A stretch of 17,342 bases of DNA from Gammaproteobacteria bacterium (GCA_026197015.1 JAPHRB010000012.1:1-17342), one strand, 5' to 3'. Positions 1-8,240 are shown, numbered from the stretch's first letter. Numbers and translations are program-made. Notes: generated by a model from the letters alone, not told the origin.

Positions 1-726
1 AATGCCCGAAATGTCAGTTTATTTGAAGCCTGCTTTGAAATGGGGTTATCAACTATTTTAAATGAACGAGCAGTAACCAAATTGCAAAACTTCACTAACT
101 GGATAAATTTACTAAGTGATAATGCAGAGCGCGGTAATCCGATCGAAGTCGTTAAAGATATGATAAAAGATATCGGTTACCAGAACTGGCTCGAAGAACA
201 GAGCAGCGATGTGAAAATTGCAGAAAAACGCATGCAAAATGTTTACGAATTAACCGACTGGTTAGCTCGTTTATATAAAGATGAAAAAGGAAAAAATCTG
301 GGTGAGCTTGTAGCGCACATGAGTTTAATGGATATTCTTGAGCGTAATAAAGAAGAAGCAAAAGAAGATATGGTGAGTTTGATGACCTTACATGCGGCCA
401 AAGGGCTGGAGTTTCCCTATGTGTTTATGGTGGGTGTAGAAGAAGAATGTTTGCCCCATAGAACCAGCATAATGGAAGAAAATCTGGATGAAGAGCGTCG
501 CCTGGCTTATGTAGGCATTACCCGTGCGCAGAAAGAGTTAACCATTACCTATGCCAAACATCGTCGACGTTATGGCGAAGATATTGAATGTGAGCCGAGC
601 CGTTTTTTAAGTGAATTACCTGAAGAAGAAATAGAGTGGGAAGGCGGTGGCCGTAAGGTTGATGAAGTTGTAGCAAAAGAACGCGGTCGAAGTCATCTGG
701 CGGCATTAAAAGATATGTTGGCGTAA
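1..726 (+). CDS. rep: ATP-dependent DNA helicase Rep, C-terminal part (5' end outside window)
   Basis: The reading frame is open from base 1, so only about the last 241 of roughly 670 residues are present. Rep is a superfamily 1A 3'-5' DNA helicase that clears proteins ahead of replication forks and helps restart them. The conserved C-terminal helicase motifs are visible: motif V region LMTLHAAKGLEFPYVFMVG and motif VI RRLAYVGITRAQKEL. The tail EPSRFLSELPEEEIEWEGG and the final SHLAALKDMLA match the Rep C-terminus rather than UvrD or PcrA, as I remember these families. The gene ends in TAA and is convergent with the minus-strand gene at 868-1650. Nothing looks broken. Confidence 0.93.
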   Translation, partial: NARNVSLFEACFEMGLSTILNERAVTKLQNFTNWINLLSDNAERGNPIEVVKDMIKDIGYQNWLEEQSSDVKIAEKRMQNVYELTDWLARLYKDEKGKNLGELVAHMSLMDILERNKEEAKEDMVSLMTLHAAKGLEFPYVFMVGVEEECLPHRTSIMEENLDEERRLAYVGITRAQKELTITYAKHRRRYGEDIECEPSRFLSELPEEEIEWEGGGRKVDEVVAKERGRSHLAALKDMLA

Positions 727-804
727 GTGATAAATTATGCTCGACTATATATTTTTATATCCTGAAAAGAATTAAGTTTTTAATACAGATAACAGAAATG
801 CAAC

Positions 805-851
805 CAAACAAACTAAGCATGATTGCCGTTTAACACATGCTTAGTTGTTTG
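805..851. terminator. Bidirectional hairpin between rep and the convergent gene
   Basis: An inverted repeat, CAAACAaACTAAGCATG at 805-821 and CATGCTTAGTTGTTTG at 836-851, pairs over 16 bp with one bulged A and a 14-nt loop. It lies between two convergent stop codons. The stem is AT-rich with a short T-rich right arm, so it could terminate both transcripts. Termination is inferred; the repeat is seen. Confidence 0.55.
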
Positions 852-867
852 ATTAATGATTAGAGTA

Positions 868-1650
868 TTATGCCTTCAAGTTTAAGGCAATATCCTTAAG
901 TGTCGGCAGGTTTAACTGGTGCTGCTCTGCTAATTGTAAAGCACGCTCTAGCCTTGCAGACGCGCTGCGTCCCATGCAGTTATGATGCGGGTCGCCTTCG
1001 AATGCAACTAACATGGCATTGATTAATTTTTCAGTATCAAATGACTGCGCTGTAAGTTTGCTTTGTAGCTGAATAACTTCTGCGGCAACCAGTCGGGCAA
1101 AATCCTGATGATTTTGCCATAACTCGGAAACCGTGCCGCCAACTTTAAGGCCGGCTATATTCGTTGTTAGTATGTATACGTTTTTAACAACCAGTTCAAA
1201 AAGCAGTTCTTCAGCAGAGAGGAGTTCTCGTGCAGAAATATCAATAGACGCTAATGAGTCTACCAGTATCTGTGCCTTTTCTCCAAATACAGGGGAGGCT
1301 ATTAAAACTTTGTAATCCTGACCTTTCTTTTTTTCAAACCAGACTGAAATAACAGTCGGCTCTAAATCGTGTTGTAACCAGTCATTCGGTAATAGTTCGT
1401 TTTGCAGTAATACCAGACTTTTTCTCCATTGATCTGGAATATCAGTTAATACGTTCTGTAGATCAGCTTCGCCTACAGCGACTAAAACAAAAGCGGGGTT
1501 TGGGGTGCCTTTGGCAATGAATTGACAGTCGTCTTTACGATTAACGGGTATTACAGTATACCCGGAACGTAAAAAACCTCTGGCAAAGACGCCGGCCATT
1601 TCACCCATGCCGATAATTACAATGGATTTGCTTGTTAGATTATTTGTCAT
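868..1650 (-). CDS. Ketopantoate-reductase-like NAD(P)-binding protein
   Basis: This 260-residue protein starts with a Rossmann fold: a beta strand then GMGEMA at residues 14-19, followed by GFLRSGYTVIPVNR, as in ketopantoate reductases (PanE/ApbA) and other 6-phosphogluconate-dehydrogenase-type folds. A helical C-terminal half carries K156-N157 and T163-N164, in the place where PanE has its catalytic Lys-Asn helix, and ends in a conserved-looking segment around DPHHNCMGRSASARLE. It is shorter than typical PanE (about 300) and the usual catalytic glutamate cannot be assigned by eye. True ketopantoate reductase activity in CoA synthesis is therefore doubtful. It is divergent from amgK with only about 100 bp between the start codons and convergent with rep. 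I would call it an uncharacterised dehydrogenase-like protein. Confidence 0.7.
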   Translation of the reverse strand: MTNNLTSKSIVIIGMGEMAGVFARGFLRSGYTVIPVNRKDDCQFIAKGTPNPAFVLVAVGEADLQNVLTDIPDQWRKSLVLLQNELLPNDWLQHDLEPTVISVWFEKKKGQDYKVLIASPVFGEKAQILVDSLASIDISARELLSAEELLFELVVKNVYILTTNIAGLKVGGTVSELWQNHQDFARLVAAEVIQLQSKLTAQSFDTEKLINAMLVAFEGDPHHNCMGRSASARLERALQLAEQHQLNLPTLKDIALNLKA

Positions 1651-1746
1651 GATTCTTATCCCGAAGACTAATTACTGGTAGACTTGGACAGATTATAACT
1701 AAATTCGCAACTTTATATGACGAAAAATTTAGAGATGAATGAATTC
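1651..1746. promoter_or_regulatory. Short divergent promoter region for the PanE-like gene and amgK
   Basis: Both genes must start from this short stretch. On the plus strand TTACTG at about 1673 and TATAAC at about 1695, 16 bp apart, are a plausible weak sigma-70 pair. Transcription from it would begin near 1707, which leaves little leader for the first in-frame ATG at 1717 and suits a start further on at 1747. This is a pattern match only. Confidence 0.3.
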
Positions 1747-2736
1747 ATGAGAAATGATGTAAGACTGAAAAAAATAAATGACTGGGTAACAACAGAGTTA
1801 AAACTAACAGAGTATCGAATTGAAGTTGCCTCAGCGGATGCTAGTTTTCGACGTTATTTCAGATTGATCTGTGGTGATGAACATTGGATCATTATGGATG
1901 CGCCGCCCGAAAAAGAAGATTGTCAGCCTTTTATTTATATTGCACAGTTAATTGAAAATGCCGGGGTACAGGCGCCGCATATTTTTGAGTTTAATCAGTC
2001 CCAGGGGTTTATGCGGCTTAGTGATCTTGGTTCAACTGCATATTTAGATAAATTAAATATAGAAACGGTTGATGATTTGTATTCGGATGCAATAAAATCA
2101 ATTATTAAAATGCAGGATATAAAAGCAGACTTGCCAGCATATAACAAAGAGTTATTGCAGTTTGAAATGAATTTGTTTAAAGACTGGTATTTAATTAAAC
2201 ATCAAGATCAGTCATTAAATTCAACACAAAATAAAATCATAACGAATACATTTAATATACTCGCCGAGTCTGCCTTGCAGCAATCTGTCGTTTTTGTACA
2301 CCGGGATTATCACTCACGAAATCTAATGATCACAGATGATTTTAATCCGGGTGTTATTGATTTTCAAGATGCAGTTAACGGCCCTGTTACATATGACCTG
2401 GTATCACTAATAAAAGATTGTTATATCGCCTGGCCTAGAAAGAAACTGTTGTTATGGATTGATGAGTTTTTAAAATTATCATCACTTGAGATAGAGCGAA
2501 ACAAATTTATAAAACAATTAGATTTAATGGGTATGCAGCGTCACCTGAAAGCGGTGGGTATTTTTGCACGCTTAAAACATCGTGATTCGAAGCCGGCTTA
2601 TATGAATGATATTCCCAGAACGTTAGCCTATATATTTGATGTTTGTCAGAGATATGATGAGTTAGCTGAGTTTTCTGAGCTTTTAACTTCACTGGATATA
2701 GAAGGTGATGCGAAAATACGTGAGCTGATTTTATGA
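1747..2736 (+). CDS. amgK: N-acetylmuramate/N-acetylglucosamine anomeric kinase AmgK
   Basis: AmgK phosphorylates the anomeric hydroxyl of MurNAc (and GlcNAc) freed during peptidoglycan turnover. With MurU it forms the shortcut back to UDP-MurNAc that bypasses de novo, fosfomycin-sensitive synthesis. The aminoglycoside-phosphotransferase fold is clear: ASADASFRRYF at residues 29-38, the catalytic loop HRDYHSRNLM at 185-194 (D187), and the metal-binding VIDFQDA at 203-209 (D205). The frame is open to an ATG at 1717, but the protein from the third Met (MRNDVRLKKINDW) lines up with the N-terminus I remember for Pseudomonas AmgK, so I place the start at 1747 (329 residues). No start has a good Shine-Dalgarno. 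It overlaps murU by 4 bp (ATGA), implying translational coupling. Confidence 0.88.
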   Translation: MRNDVRLKKINDWVTTELKLTEYRIEVASADASFRRYFRLICGDEHWIIMDAPPEKEDCQPFIYIAQLIENAGVQAPHIFEFNQSQGFMRLSDLGSTAYLDKLNIETVDDLYSDAIKSIIKMQDIKADLPAYNKELLQFEMNLFKDWYLIKHQDQSLNSTQNKIITNTFNILAESALQQSVVFVHRDYHSRNLMITDDFNPGVIDFQDAVNGPVTYDLVSLIKDCYIAWPRKKLLLWIDEFLKLSSLEIERNKFIKQLDLMGMQRHLKAVGIFARLKHRDSKPAYMNDIPRTLAYIFDVCQRYDELAEFSELLTSLDIEGDAKIRELIL

Positions 2737-3395
2737 AAGCCATGATACTGGCTGCGGGCAGGGGTGAGCGTATGCGGCCCTTAACGGACAAAACACCTAA
2801 ACCATTATTAATGGCCGGCTCTAAACGTTTAATTGAGTTTCACTTAATGAACCTGGCAAAGGCAGGTTTTACAGATGTCGTGATAAATGTTGCCTGGTTA
2901 GGGCAGTTAATTATTGACACCTTAGGCAGTGGTGAAAATTATAATTTAAATATAACTTATTCTAATGAAAAAGATCAGGCGCTTGAAACTGGAGGTGGCA
3001 TTTTTAATGCGTTGCCTTTATTAGGTGAAGAACCCTTTCTGGTTATTAATGGTGATGTATGGACAGACTATCCATTTGAAAAGTTATATGGTTTTCCGCT
3101 ACAGGATAAAGCACATTTAGTGTTAATTAAAAATCCTCAGCATAACCCGCAAGGTGATTTTTCTATATCAGGAAATCGTTTAATTGAAAATGGGTCTGAA
3201 AAATTTACCTATAGTGGTATAGGTGTTTATTCGGCTGATTTTTTCTCACAGAAAAGTGATGGCAAATATCCGCTGGCGCCTATGATCAGGCAATACATTT
3301 CTGAAAATAAAATAAGCGCTGAAATATATAATGGGAGCTGGATGGATATAGGTACACAGCAAAGACTGAATGATTTGATTGAATTATCAGTTTAA
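2733..3395 (+). CDS. murU: N-acetylmuramate alpha-1-phosphate uridylyltransferase MurU
   Basis: MurU transfers UMP from UTP to MurNAc-1-phosphate, giving UDP-MurNAc for reuse in cell-wall synthesis in the cytoplasm. The 220-residue protein opens with the nucleotidyltransferase signature LAAGRGERMRPLTDKTPKPLL (residues 6-26). It has the ETGGGI substrate loop at 85-90, the metal-binding INGD at 105-108 (D108), and a late SWMDIGT motif. Length is close to that known for Pseudomonas MurU, which is shorter than GlmU-type enzymes. Its start codon lies inside the amgK stop (ATGA), the usual arrangement for this pair, and that context separates it from other sugar-phosphate nucleotidyltransferases. 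A terminator follows about 65 bp downstream. Confidence 0.9.
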   Translation: MKAMILAAGRGERMRPLTDKTPKPLLMAGSKRLIEFHLMNLAKAGFTDVVINVAWLGQLIIDTLGSGENYNLNITYSNEKDQALETGGGIFNALPLLGEEPFLVINGDVWTDYPFEKLYGFPLQDKAHLVLIKNPQHNPQGDFSISGNRLIENGSEKFTYSGIGVYSADFFSQKSDGKYPLAPMIRQYISENKISAEIYNGSWMDIGTQQRLNDLIELSV

Positions 3396-3459
3396 GTCGG
3401 GTGATTACTGGTGTAAGAAATAACAAAAAACTGTATTTTTAAAGACTTATGAATATTAA

Positions 3460-3486
3460 AAAAGGCAAGCTAATAGCTTGCCTTTT
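3460..3486 (+). terminator. Rho-independent terminator of amgK-murU
   Basis: AAAAGGCAAGCTA at 3460-3472 is followed after one base by its exact complement TAGCTTGCCTTTT, giving a stem of about 12 bp with a minimal loop and a T-run on the 3' side. The A-run on the 5' side could let it also work for minus-strand transcripts coming from 3619-4161. Confidence 0.85.
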
Positions 3487-3490
3487 AACT

Positions 3491-3520
3491 CGTTCCCATG
3501 CTCCGCGAGGGAATGCATAC
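3491..3520. repeat. REP-like palindromic element
   Basis: The stretch beginning CGTTCCCATGCTCCGCG and running on through GGGAATGCATAC contains a small palindrome (TTCCC at 3493-3497, GGGAA at 3509-3513). It resembles a short repeat scattered through many gammaproteobacterial genomes in intergenic spaces. Only one copy lies in this window, so its repeat status rests on recollection of similar sequences and not on anything shown here. Confidence 0.4.
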
Positions 3521-3618
3521 GGATAGCGGTTGTCTGTCTATCTTTAATTTCCCACACGAATAGAAACACAGTAGTTTCTTTATAAAAGCCTTTTTTATTT
3601 TATAAACGATCTGTCCGC

Positions 3619-4161
3619 TTAAAATGCTTTGCCCTGATAATCAGAACCACCCCAGAAGTATCTTAATGTTGCCATATGAACAGGGTCTAAAAGGTCATCA
3701 CTATCATAATAAGTGTAATCAATTTCAAGTCGCGCTTCTCTATTCATGCGCATACCCCAGCCAATTGAGTAACTGTTGCCAGTTGTTTCATTATCAGCAG
3801 TGCTATTGCTGAGGTCAAAATTCATGTCAGTGCCACTATATTTGAATTTAAACCACTTACCATTCTCTTCAATAGTGCGATATGCTAATCCAATATGAGT
3901 GCCGCTAACCGAATAATCTACGGCAGGGTTATCTGTGCCAGCTTCAATGCTGCTGTAACCTACAGCTTCTAGTGCCCAGCCATCTTCCTCGATGCCAAAC
4001 ACAATATCACCAGTGCCGCCAATATCTGAGTCAGAAGGTGCGACTACACCAAGCCCTAAACCATAGTAAAAACTAATACCCTGACGGCCTGCGTGACTAT
4101 TAGCAGACATAAACACTAAAAAGGTCGTGATGATTAATAATGAGTTTTGTTTAAATTTCAT
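3619..4161 (-). CDS. Small outer-membrane beta-barrel protein with signal peptide
   Basis: The 180-residue product has a typical Sec signal peptide: a basic start (MKFKQ), a hydrophobic stretch LLIITTFLVFMS, and a likely cleavage after ANSHA at residue 24. The mature part of about 156 residues alternates hydrophobic and polar residues (for example GISFYYGLGLGVV, WALEAVGYSSI, HIGLAYRTI, ATLRYFW), as in 8-stranded OmpA/OmpW-type barrels. The chain ends in phenylalanine, the usual final residue for outer-membrane insertion by the Bam complex. A good ribosome site, GAGGAAG, lies 6 bases before the ATG. I do not recognise a specific family, and no OmpA peptidoglycan-binding domain is present. It is a single gene, divergent from the ligase gene at 4455. 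Confidence 0.65.
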   Translation of the reverse strand: MKFKQNSLLIITTFLVFMSANSHAGRQGISFYYGLGLGVVAPSDSDIGGTGDIVFGIEEDGWALEAVGYSSIEAGTDNPAVDYSVSGTHIGLAYRTIEENGKWFKFKYSGTDMNFDLSNSTADNETTGNSYSIGWGMRMNREARLEIDYTYYDSDDLLDPVHMATLRYFWGGSDYQGKAF

Positions 4162-4454
4162 CCGTTACTTCCTCAAATAAGTCGGTTGTGCTCTGGTTGA
4201 ACCATGCATATAAGAAAGATAATAGCATGTTTTTAAAAAAATACCTTATTAAAATCAACAATATACAAAAGCAATGTGATCTTTTACACAAGGATGCAGT
4301 TGCAAGCCTATAATTTGATGAGATAAATACTTATATTTCAATGGCTTATCAATGATCTGGTTTTCTGTATAACACAAATACACTTGTAGTTAGCAGGCTA
4401 TTGTTTAAAGTGATGGTGTTTTAATAAATTAGAGCAACTGGGGTATACATTAAT

Positions 4455-5900
4455 ATGGGGCAGGAAATTACCGCTAGTCACTTTAGCAAACATGAGCTTG
4501 AAGTCTTTATGTCGAGGTTAAAGAAAGAAACAGCGGAACTTGAATGCTGGTTTTTGGCTAATAAATTCTCAGATCATGAACCGGTTGCGGGTTATGAAAT
4601 GGAAGCCTGGTTGATCGATAAACAGGGTGAGCCAGCACCGTGTAATGAGGCGTTTTTAAAATCAGCTGATAATAAACTTTATACCGCAGAGCTGGCTCAG
4701 TTTAATATTGAGCTGAATGCAGATCCGGAAAATATTCGATCTAACTTCTTATCTAAGTTTGAAAAAGATTTTCAGCAACACTGGTTAAATTGCCAGAATG
4801 TTGCTAAAAATCTTGGCTGTCGTGTATTAAGTACGGGGATTTTACAAACATTAACCAATGATCATTTGAATATGGGTAATGTTTCTAATTTGCTGCGTTA
4901 TAAAGTATTAAATGAGCAAGTCTTAAAGCAACGAAATGGGCGTGCCCTGCAACTGAAAATAAATGGTAATCAATCCCTTAAGAGTACGCATCATAATGTT
5001 ATGTTAGAAGCCGCCGCAACTTCTTTACAAATTCACCTGCAGGCGCCTCAAAATTTAGCACATCATTATTACAATGCATCCATATTAATTTCGGCGCCCA
5101 TGGTGGCTATTAGCTCTAATTCTCCTTATATGTTTGCAAAAGATTTATGGCATGAAACACGTATTCCCGTTTTTGAACAGGCTGTAGATGTAGGCGGTTA
5201 CAACGGAGCATCACAAGGCCCTGTTCATCGTGTTAGTTTTGGTACTGATTATGCGCGCCAGTCATTAATGGAGTGTTTTACTGAAAACCTGGAGCACTTT
5301 CCTGTTCTCTTACCCATGTGTTTTACTGAAGATGTCAAACAGATGCAGCACCTGAGTTTACATAATGGCACTATCTGGCGTTGGAATCGTCCTTTGATCG
5401 GTTTTGACAAAGATGGTCGTCCTCATTTGAGAATTGAGCATCGTGTCATACCAAGTGGTCCGAGTGTGGTCGATAACATTGCTAATATGGCGTTTTATTT
5501 TGGCCTGGTGCAATACTATGCAACTCAGGATATTAAACCCAATGAGATGTTAGACTTTGCGCAAGCTCGTGATAATTTTTATACATCTGCTCGACATGGG
5601 TTAGATAATAAAGTTGTATGGCCTGGTTGTGAGCGTTGTGAGATGCGCCATCTAATTTTGCACAAACTCATTGATCATGCACAAGCAGGTTTAGAAAGTT
5701 TAAATCTGGATTCTGCAGATATTGAGTACTATTTAAATATTATTCAATCTCGCGCAGAACAAAAACAAACAGGCAGCTACTGGCAGCGAGAGTTTGTTGC
5801 CCGGCATGGCAATGATATGAAAAAATTACTCGAAACCTATTATCAAAACCAGCAAACAGGGGAGCCTGTTCATAGCTGGGATTATGAAACCTACAGGTAA
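4455..5900 (+). CDS. GCS2-type glutamate-cysteine ligase family protein
   Basis: The 481-residue protein resembles the plant/YbdK-type glutamate-cysteine ligase family (GCS2), which makes gamma-glutamyl amide bonds with ATP. Visible family features are the N-terminal strand GYEMEAWLID (47-56), AQFNIELNADP (81-91), the central SLQIHLQAP (190-198), and the acidic/basic motif HLRIEHRVIPSGPSVVD (324-340), where substrate- and metal-binding residues lie in relatives. It is longer than YbdK (about 370). The amino acceptor cannot be read from sequence; calling it glutathione synthesis would be a guess. The next gene, an M14 deacylase, follows at once, suggesting both act on the same amide-containing metabolite. 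GGGG about 11 bases before the ATG is a loosely spaced ribosome site. Confidence 0.75.
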   Translation: MGQEITASHFSKHELEVFMSRLKKETAELECWFLANKFSDHEPVAGYEMEAWLIDKQGEPAPCNEAFLKSADNKLYTAELAQFNIELNADPENIRSNFLSKFEKDFQQHWLNCQNVAKNLGCRVLSTGILQTLTNDHLNMGNVSNLLRYKVLNEQVLKQRNGRALQLKINGNQSLKSTHHNVMLEAAATSLQIHLQAPQNLAHHYYNASILISAPMVAISSNSPYMFAKDLWHETRIPVFEQAVDVGGYNGASQGPVHRVSFGTDYARQSLMECFTENLEHFPVLLPMCFTEDVKQMQHLSLHNGTIWRWNRPLIGFDKDGRPHLRIEHRVIPSGPSVVDNIANMAFYFGLVQYYATQDIKPNEMLDFAQARDNFYTSARHGLDNKVVWPGCERCEMRHLILHKLIDHAQAGLESLNLDSADIEYYLNIIQSRAEQKQTGSYWQREFVARHGNDMKKLLETYYQNQQTGEPVHSWDYETYR

Positions 5901-5904
5901 AAAA

Positions 5905-6915
5905 ATGAAAGATATGTTAGAACAGTATGATGAATTACCAGAAGGGTTTCTAAATGCAAAACCTGAAAATTTACACCATATTTTAGAAAAACCTTCATTG
6001 ATACATCTTCAGGGTGAAAAGACAGAGCCACTTTTTATTTCTACTTTATTACATGGTAATGAAACCACCGGGCTTTATGCGTTACAGAAATTATTACGTA
6101 ACTATCATGAAGATGGGTTGCCCAGATCAATTTCAATTTTTGTCGGAAATGTAAAAGCAGCTGAAGCGGGTATGCGTCGTTTAGATGAGCAGGTTGATTA
6201 CAATCGGGTTTGGCCGGGTACACATCAGCATTATCTGGCTGAAGCACACATGATGCAGAAGGTTACCGATATTATGCAGCAGAAGAATGTCTGGGCAAGT
6301 ATCGATATTCATAATAATACGGGGAAAAACCCGCACTATGCCTGTATTAATAAATTAGAGCAGCCGTTTATGTCTCTGGCTGGTTTGTTTAGTGAAACGC
6401 TGGTTTATTTCACCACCCCGAAAGGTGTGCAGTCGTCAGCATTTGCGGAGTTGTGTCCGTCAGTTACTCTGGAGTGTGGGTTATCGGGCGACGAAGCGGG
6501 AACAGATCATGTGCTTCAATATTTGCAAAAGGTACTGAACTGCAATGACTTATCCGAATGTGAAGATATGAATTTAAAATTGTTTCACACTGTCGCCAGG
6601 GTAAAAATACCCGAGGGTTATTCCTTTGGTTTTGAGAATGATGCGACGATAAATCTTTTACCGGAAATTGAAAATTATAATTTCTGTGAGCTTGATGCAG
6701 GAACGCCAATGGCATTAGTTGAGCCGGAGAGCAGTGCTTACTTGCAGGCTTTTGATGATGATGAGAGAGAAGTCGGCAGAGAATTTTTCGAGTATGAAGC
6801 CGATAAAATTTTACTAAAGAAACCGATAATGCCCGCTATGATAACCATGAATACGCAGATTATTAGACAGGATTGTTTATGTTATCTGATGGAGCGCATG
6901 TCTCTGCCTGAGTAG
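5905..6915 (+). CDS. M14-family zinc deacylase (AstE/AspA-like)
   Basis: This looks like a succinylglutamate desuccinylase/aspartoacylase-type zinc hydrolase, which splits N-acyl amino acids. With the start at 5905 (336 residues) the zinc site reads H50-G-N-E53 (LHGNETTG) plus H136 (SIDIHNNTG). A substrate-binding arginine lies in DYNRVWPG (R101), and the probable catalytic glutamate is E190 in TLECG. The frame is open to an ATG at 5884 inside the upstream gene, but ATG 5905 has AGG 8 bases ahead and begins 5 bp after the upstream stop, so I prefer it. The length suits the AstE group. Close coupling with the GCS2-type ligase suggests opposing or sequential steps on one metabolite. It is not arginine succinyltransferase pathway context: no other ast genes are nearby. 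Confidence 0.78.
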   Translation: MKDMLEQYDELPEGFLNAKPENLHHILEKPSLIHLQGEKTEPLFISTLLHGNETTGLYALQKLLRNYHEDGLPRSISIFVGNVKAAEAGMRRLDEQVDYNRVWPGTHQHYLAEAHMMQKVTDIMQQKNVWASIDIHNNTGKNPHYACINKLEQPFMSLAGLFSETLVYFTTPKGVQSSAFAELCPSVTLECGLSGDEAGTDHVLQYLQKVLNCNDLSECEDMNLKLFHTVARVKIPEGYSFGFENDATINLLPEIENYNFCELDAGTPMALVEPESSAYLQAFDDDEREVGREFFEYEADKILLKKPIMPAMITMNTQIIRQDCLCYLMERMSLPE

Positions 6916-7339
6916 ACTTAAACCCTGGTAGTCATAAACCTTAAGCCGATTCAATGAGTTGTGTAGTGAGCGAGAATTGCCTGATATTGTCTTTTCTTTA
7001 AGTCTCGAACTTAAGATTAGTATAAGTTGTTGGATATCGTCAGTATCACCCTTATACATTGTGTCATAAAGAGACGAGACATTTTTGCAGATTAAGTTGA
7101 ACGCTGATCGTTTAGATCTGTCCTAGTTTTATGTGCGCATGCCCGTGCCGATTAACATAGTGGTGCGGTGCATGTAAGTGTTAGTGGTTTGATTATATCG
7201 TCTGTTATTTTATCTACGCAGACCTATTGTAAGCCTGATATATAAACTAAAGTGCTTAACAAAACGATACACTCGAACAGTAATTATACTGTGCCATTGC
7301 TGTCGGTGTGTTTGCTCGTTATAACTAAAGGAAATGATA
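6916..7339. other. Gene-free stretch before sodB with hairpins
   Basis: No convincing coding sequence or RNA gene was seen. Two hairpins stand out. One is small (TTAAGT 6998-7003 / ACTTAA 7009-7014). The other is longer and imperfect (7138-7149 with 7162-7174): CATG and CCCGTGCC pair with GGTGCGG(T)G and CATG, with one bulged T and two G-U pairs. Neither has a T-run, so neither is a clear terminator. A short dyad ACAGT-N6-ACTGT lies at 7277-7292 in the likely sodB promoter region; the binding protein, if any, is unknown. Confidence 0.4.
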
Positions 7340-7933
7340 ATGACTATTGCTCTGCCCAGCTTGCCTTACGATAAGAAAGCCCTTGAACCACATATTAGCT
7401 CTCGGACACTGGACTTTCATCACGGCAAACACCATAACGCTTATGTTACAAACCTGAATAAATTGATTGAAGAAACTGATCTGGCTAATAAGTCATTAGA
7501 GGACATCATTAAAGAGACCGTAAATGATGCAGACAGAGCCGGGATTTTCAACAATGCAGCACAGGTCTGGAACCACACATTCTATTGGCAATCGATGAAA
7601 CCAAATGGAGGAGGTGTACCTTCCGGTGACATTGCAGAAAAGATCAATGCTGATTTTGGTAGTTACGACGATTTTATTTCACAGTTTAAAAATGCGGGTC
7701 TTACACAGTTCGGCAGCGGTTGGGTTTGGCTGGTATTGAAAAATAATAAGCTGGAGATTATAAAAACCTCAAATGCTGATACGCCTGTAGCACATGGTAT
7801 TAAACCCTTATTGACAGTGGACGTGTGGGAGCACGCGTATTATCTGGATTACCAAAACGCTCGGGGCGATTATCTTGATACCTTTTTTAAGTATCTTGTC
7901 AATTGGGAGTTCGTTAATTCCAGTCTCGTTTAA
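7340..7933 (+). CDS. sodB: Iron superoxide dismutase SodB
   Basis: This cytoplasmic enzyme converts superoxide to oxygen and hydrogen peroxide. The 197-residue product matches E. coli SodB along its length. The metal ligands are H27 (DFHHGKHH), H79 (NHTFYW), and D161 and H165 (DVWEHAYY). Q75 in the AAQVWNH context is the glutamine position typical of iron rather than manganese enzymes. An upstream in-frame ATG exists at 7334, but AAAGGA at 7327-7332 is spaced 7 bases from ATG 7340, and the protein then starts MTIALPSLPY as in relatives. It is a single gene with a long upstream region of its own. Confidence 0.95.
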   Translation: MTIALPSLPYDKKALEPHISSRTLDFHHGKHHNAYVTNLNKLIEETDLANKSLEDIIKETVNDADRAGIFNNAAQVWNHTFYWQSMKPNGGGVPSGDIAEKINADFGSYDDFISQFKNAGLTQFGSGWVWLVLKNNKLEIIKTSNADTPVAHGIKPLLTVDVWEHAYYLDYQNARGDYLDTFFKYLVNWEFVNSSLV

Positions 7934-8072
7934 CCAGCGAGTTTTAGTCATTAATCGACAATGATGGTGCTTGCGATGTCACTTCTAATCCAGGCCTTAG
8001 GCATAAAAAAGCAACACAGAAAATAAGCCTGATGACTGCAGTGATATCTTTGCTCTATTTAGGGGGGCGAAG

Positions 8073-8240
8073 ATGAGTGAAGCAGTCGATATTCGTCACC
8101 CTAAGCAGCGCCCCATGCCCATAGGTCTTGAAAGATTCGATGGCGTGAAAAGATGGCTCTCGCCCTTAATATTCGAATACAGCGAGACTACTATTAAAAT
8201 AATCAGTCTTGAACGAGTTGCTTTAGTAACATATAACTGA
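8073..8240 (+). CDS. Possible small protein of 55 residues, unknown
   Basis: ATG at 8073 opens a 55-codon frame (MSEAVDIRHPKQRPMPIGLE through to VALVTYN) ending in TGA at 8240, directly against the 3' end of ectR on the other strand. A purine-rich AGGGGGG ends about 5 bases before the ATG and could serve as ribosome site. The product has no signal peptide or membrane segment, and I do not recognise it. The frame is short enough to be chance; the ribosome site and the neat fit between sodB and ectR are the only arguments for it. Confidence 0.35.
   Translation: MSEAVDIRHPKQRPMPIGLERFDGVKRWLSPLIFEYSETTIKIISLERVALVTYN

Noticed and set aside
6916..7339. tRNA or known riboswitch in the sodB upstream gap
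   Set aside because: No cloverleaf, no TTCGA-type loop in the right setting, and no riboswitch core that I recognise.
7994..8010. GCC-TTA-GGC followed by an A-run after sodB as a terminator
   Set aside because: The stem is only 3 bp and there is no T-run on the coding strand.
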